Source: Dorea sp. 5-2
GTDB taxonomy: Bacteria > Bacillota > Clostridia > Lachnospirales > Lachnospiraceae
DNA: 64,000 bases
Assembly (NCBI RefSeq): GCF_000403455.2
Contig: NZ_KE159721.1
Span: 54,051-118,050, forward strand
Direction: 5' to 3'
A program made the position numbers and the translations under genes. Below are positions 61,809-64,000 of the stretch, piece after piece; within the stretch, counting starts at the first letter, position 1, and each line of letters starts with the position of its first letter. The notes under the pieces are model-generated. The model was not told the DNA's origin and made no database searches. It saw only the letters and a program-made list of their open reading frames with translations.

Positions 61809-62660
61809 ATGAAAAAAATTTTAGTAATGGTTTTAGTAGGTGTTATTGGTATGTGTATTTTTACTGGCTGTGGAAAGTCAGAGGAAGAAAAGGCAATGGA
61901 TGAGATTGCTGATCATCTACGAGATGAAGCGGCGGCAGATGGCGTTGATATTGACAAGATGGTTGAGGAAGAAGCAGAAAAATACAATGCTGAACTTGAA
62001 GCAGGAAACAAGGCAATCGCTAATGAAAATGAGTTTAAAGAAAGCTTAAAAAATAATGAAATGGTGCCTTTAAAAGAGCAGGATGAAATTTATAGAAATG
62101 CTACAGATTCAGCTACAGCAAAAAAGGCAGCAGAAGAATTTAATAAAGCGTATGATAAATACTTAGAAGCTGCGATTGGAGAATATCTCGTTGATGAATA
62201 TGCTGCTTCAGAACAGCTTCGTCAAAATGATATTCGTGTAACAAAAATAACAGATAAAGAGCTTCAAACAAGAGTAAATTATCTTGAAAACTGTTATGGA
62301 AAAAGTTATAACAAGATACAATTCTTTGATGATGATAATGAAAACATTTGTATTCTAATGTACAATGAAACAGATGACCAGATAGTAAGCGATGTAACAC
62401 TTGTTTATAATGATGGAAAAAGCATCGTACCAGAACTTTCTAGCATAGGAAAGCCTGTTCAGTGTGTTGAATTTGTTGTTAATAGTAATAGCCTAATTAT
62501 TACAGATTATGTCTGGGCGTATGAATTTACACCAGAAAATACATCAGGGACATCCATAGGAAATGCCGATGGTTCGCCAGTTTATCCAGAAGGAGACTAT
62601 AGCTATGATACAGAACTTTGGGAAAATACAATCGAAGAATACAATTCTAAGATGGAATAA
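61809..62660 (+). CDS. Putative lipoprotein
   Basis: A 283-residue protein started at MKKILVMVLVGVIGMCIFTG, lipobox IFTGC, after AAGGAGACAAAAGG; an ATG at 61773 has no better site. Acidic helical segment to about residue 150, then a beta-rich part (NKIQFFDDDNENICILMYNE). No family recognised. It is 79 bases after the sigma factor on the same strand. Confidence 0.75.
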   Translation: MKKILVMVLVGVIGMCIFTGCGKSEEEKAMDEIADHLRDEAAADGVDIDKMVEEEAEKYNAELEAGNKAIANENEFKESLKNNEMVPLKEQDEIYRNATDSATAKKAAEEFNKAYDKYLEAAIGEYLVDEYAASEQLRQNDIRVTKITDKELQTRVNYLENCYGKSYNKIQFFDDDNENICILMYNETDDQIVSDVTLVYNDGKSIVPELSSIGKPVQCVEFVVNSNSLIITDYVWAYEFTPENTSGTSIGNADGSPVYPEGDYSYDTELWENTIEEYNSKME

Positions 62661-62698
62661 AAATACACATAAAGCAAAAGATTTGCAGGAGAAAAATT

Positions 62699-63295
62699 AT
62701 GAAATCAGGGTTTACGTTAAAAGATTATTGGGCATTGGTTAAAATTTCCATGAGAAGTGCCTACTGGAGAATTGACAGCAGGAATTGGGGAAAACAATTA
62801 GATGGAGTATTATTCTGGATTGTGTGGATTTTTCCTCTTGGGGTGGTTTTGGCATTGCTTAATATTTTAAATACCGCCACAACATTTTTCGCATTAGGTG
62901 TGGCTGGTGTTATAGGCGAATTGTTTAAAAGTATTTTTCTGTTAGTTTTTTGTGTGCCTGTTACATTTAATATAAAGCGGATGAAATACAGTATTCATTT
63001 CAAGGAAACACATACATATAAGCCAAGTACAGTATATTATGTGGTGGACATGAATTTCATTGATATTGATGGAAAGTGGTATCGGGGAAATGTAGTATGT
63101 AAAGAGAGAAACTGCGGAATGGATGAAAATAATGAACCTGTTTTTTACAGAACTTTTCTTGATCCGTCAGATGGATGGTATTATGCAAAACCTAATATGA
63201 CATTCAATAAAAGACTTACAGAATCAGATTACAATGAGGCAACAATTATTGATATTTACAATCAAAAATATAATTCGCCATTTCTGGAAAAGTAA
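62699..63295 (+). CDS. Membrane protein of unknown function
   Basis: A 198-residue protein after GCAGGAGAAAAATT. Two membrane helices (about 37-60, LFWIVWIFPLGVVLALLNIL, and 68-95) flanked by an N-terminal WALVKISMRSAYWRIDSR and a C-terminal soluble domain with FIDIDGKWYRGNVV. No family recognised. Same direction and close spacing place it in one unit with the sigma factor and lipoprotein. Confidence 0.65.
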   Translation: MKSGFTLKDYWALVKISMRSAYWRIDSRNWGKQLDGVLFWIVWIFPLGVVLALLNILNTATTFFALGVAGVIGELFKSIFLLVFCVPVTFNIKRMKYSIHFKETHTYKPSTVYYVVDMNFIDIDGKWYRGNVVCKERNCGMDENNEPVFYRTFLDPSDGWYYAKPNMTFNKRLTESDYNEATIIDIYNQKYNSPFLEK

Positions 63296-63440
63296 TTAGT
63301 GCCTGCTGATTAAACTTGAAATGCTTGATTTTACTGACTTTTCTGGATATTTGGTATATAATATTTGCAAGGTAATGCAGATTAATCGTTCATTTTTCGT
63401 GCAGATAACCTTAGAAATATACAAGCAAGGAGTCCGATAT

Positions 63441-64000
63441 ATGTACAAATATCTTGATAAGTTACAACATTCATTCCTCGATTTTAATCAGCCATTAGGA
63501 ATGCATATGAATCCCGAAAACAGATGGGTGCGTTTGGCAGAACAAATCCCATGGGATGTTTTTGAATCAAAATATGCTGAACTGTTTCCAAATGATACAG
63601 GAAATGTTGCAAAGCCTTTGCGTACGGCTCTCGGTTCATTAATTATCCAAAAGAAACTCTGTTTCTCAGACCGCGAACTTGTGGAACAGATTACAGAGAA
63701 TCCATATCTGCAATACTTCATAGGGCTTCCGGGTTATCAGGAAGAACCACCATTTGATGCAAGTACCCTTGTCCTTTTCCGGAAACGTTTGTCTCCTGAG
63801 ATCATTATGGAAGCCAATGACTATATTTTGAATCAGGATGATGATAAGAAGGATCCTCCGTCAGAGGATTCTTCTGAAAAGAGGGATTATGAAAAGGACC
63901 AGGAAGATGCAGGCAATGAGGGGACATTGATCATAGATGCCACCTGTGCACCAGCTAACATCCGATATCCCCAGGATGTATCCCTTTTAAATGAAGCAAG
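63441..64000 (+). CDS. IS1182/IS5-like transposase (cut by window edge)
   Basis: The first 186 codons are visible: MYKYLDKLQHSFLDFNQPLG, NPENRWVRLAEQIPWDVFES, NVAKPLRTALGSLIIQKKL (DUF772) and NPYLQYFIGLPGYQEE, then LFRKRLSPEIIMEAND. After an acidic linker, GTLIIDATCAPANIRYPQD gives the first catalytic Asp. Binding site AAGGAG at 63427-63432. The frame is open to the window end, so the IS right end and completeness are unknown. Confidence 0.88.
   Translation, partial: MYKYLDKLQHSFLDFNQPLGMHMNPENRWVRLAEQIPWDVFESKYAELFPNDTGNVAKPLRTALGSLIIQKKLCFSDRELVEQITENPYLQYFIGLPGYQEEPPFDASTLVLFRKRLSPEIIMEANDYILNQDDDKKDPPSEDSSEKRDYEKDQEDAGNEGTLIIDATCAPANIRYPQDVSLLNEA

Noticed and set aside
1..64000. tRNA or rRNA genes as integration targets
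   Set aside because: None was recognised on either strand; the one clear integration joint is inside a protein gene.

Overview
The window looks like the chromosome of a low-to-mid GC Clostridia species, most likely a gut Lachnospiraceae. The evidence is strong GGAGG-type ribosome binding sites, many GTG and TTG starts, AgrC/AgrA-like and BceRS-like signalling, split GcvPA/GcvPB-like proteins, a manganese-catalase-like ferritin protein, Rpn nucleases and typical Clostridia mobile elements. No rRNA, tRNA or CRISPR array was seen.

Layout. (1) 1-16.2 kb is a graveyard of mobile DNA: an IS3-family element beside a truncated group II intron, an Rpn nuclease, two separate relaxase remnants (one with mobC and a possible oriT), and an IS1634-family element that split a DUF3800-type gene and later underwent a partial tandem duplication. 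Between these sit small intact units: a MerR regulator with a tautomerase and an SDR, and an ArsR regulator with an amidohydrolase. A radical SAM gene and an HxlR gene are decayed. (2) 16.2-24.7 kb holds a lipoprotein, an HTH protein with a FliG-like C-terminus, an AgrA/AgrC-like pair with a good LytTR operator in front of three unusual genes (two frameshifted), an HTH protein, and a two-gene unit of a small TNSSSSSF-tagged protein and a radical SAM enzyme. (3) 24.7-34.6 kb, all on the minus strand, is two tandem modules of response regulator, histidine kinase, ABC ATPase and FtsX-type permease, the architecture of peptide-antibiotic sensing and efflux. (4) 34.7-44.1 kb is more GC-rich core-like DNA: small membrane proteins, a lipoprotein, a ferritin-like protein, and an operon of AcoX/NAD-kinase-like protein, GcvPA-like, GcvPB-like and a zinc alcohol dehydrogenase. 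No T-, H- or L-protein gene of the glycine cleavage system is present. (5) From about 46.1 kb to past the right edge is an integrated element. Its large serine recombinase sits at a junction that cuts a SpoIID/peptidoglycan-binding/LysM gene, whose N-terminal half is not in the window. The cargo includes a resolvase-like protein lacking the catalytic serine, an iteron plus G-quadruplex region before a possible replication gene, a DUF262/tyrosine recombinase/ArdC-like block, paired XRE regulators sharing an operator, a membrane-tethered ECF sigma factor, a transglutaminase-like exoprotein and a partial IS1182-like transposase.

Best candidates for something new: the TNSSSSSF protein with its radical SAM partner, the AcoX-GcvPA/B-ADH operon, the free-standing structured RNA near 11.3 kb, the LytTR-controlled gene set near 19.8 kb, and the DUF262 block. 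All functional statements are inferred from sequence motifs; no database search was run.
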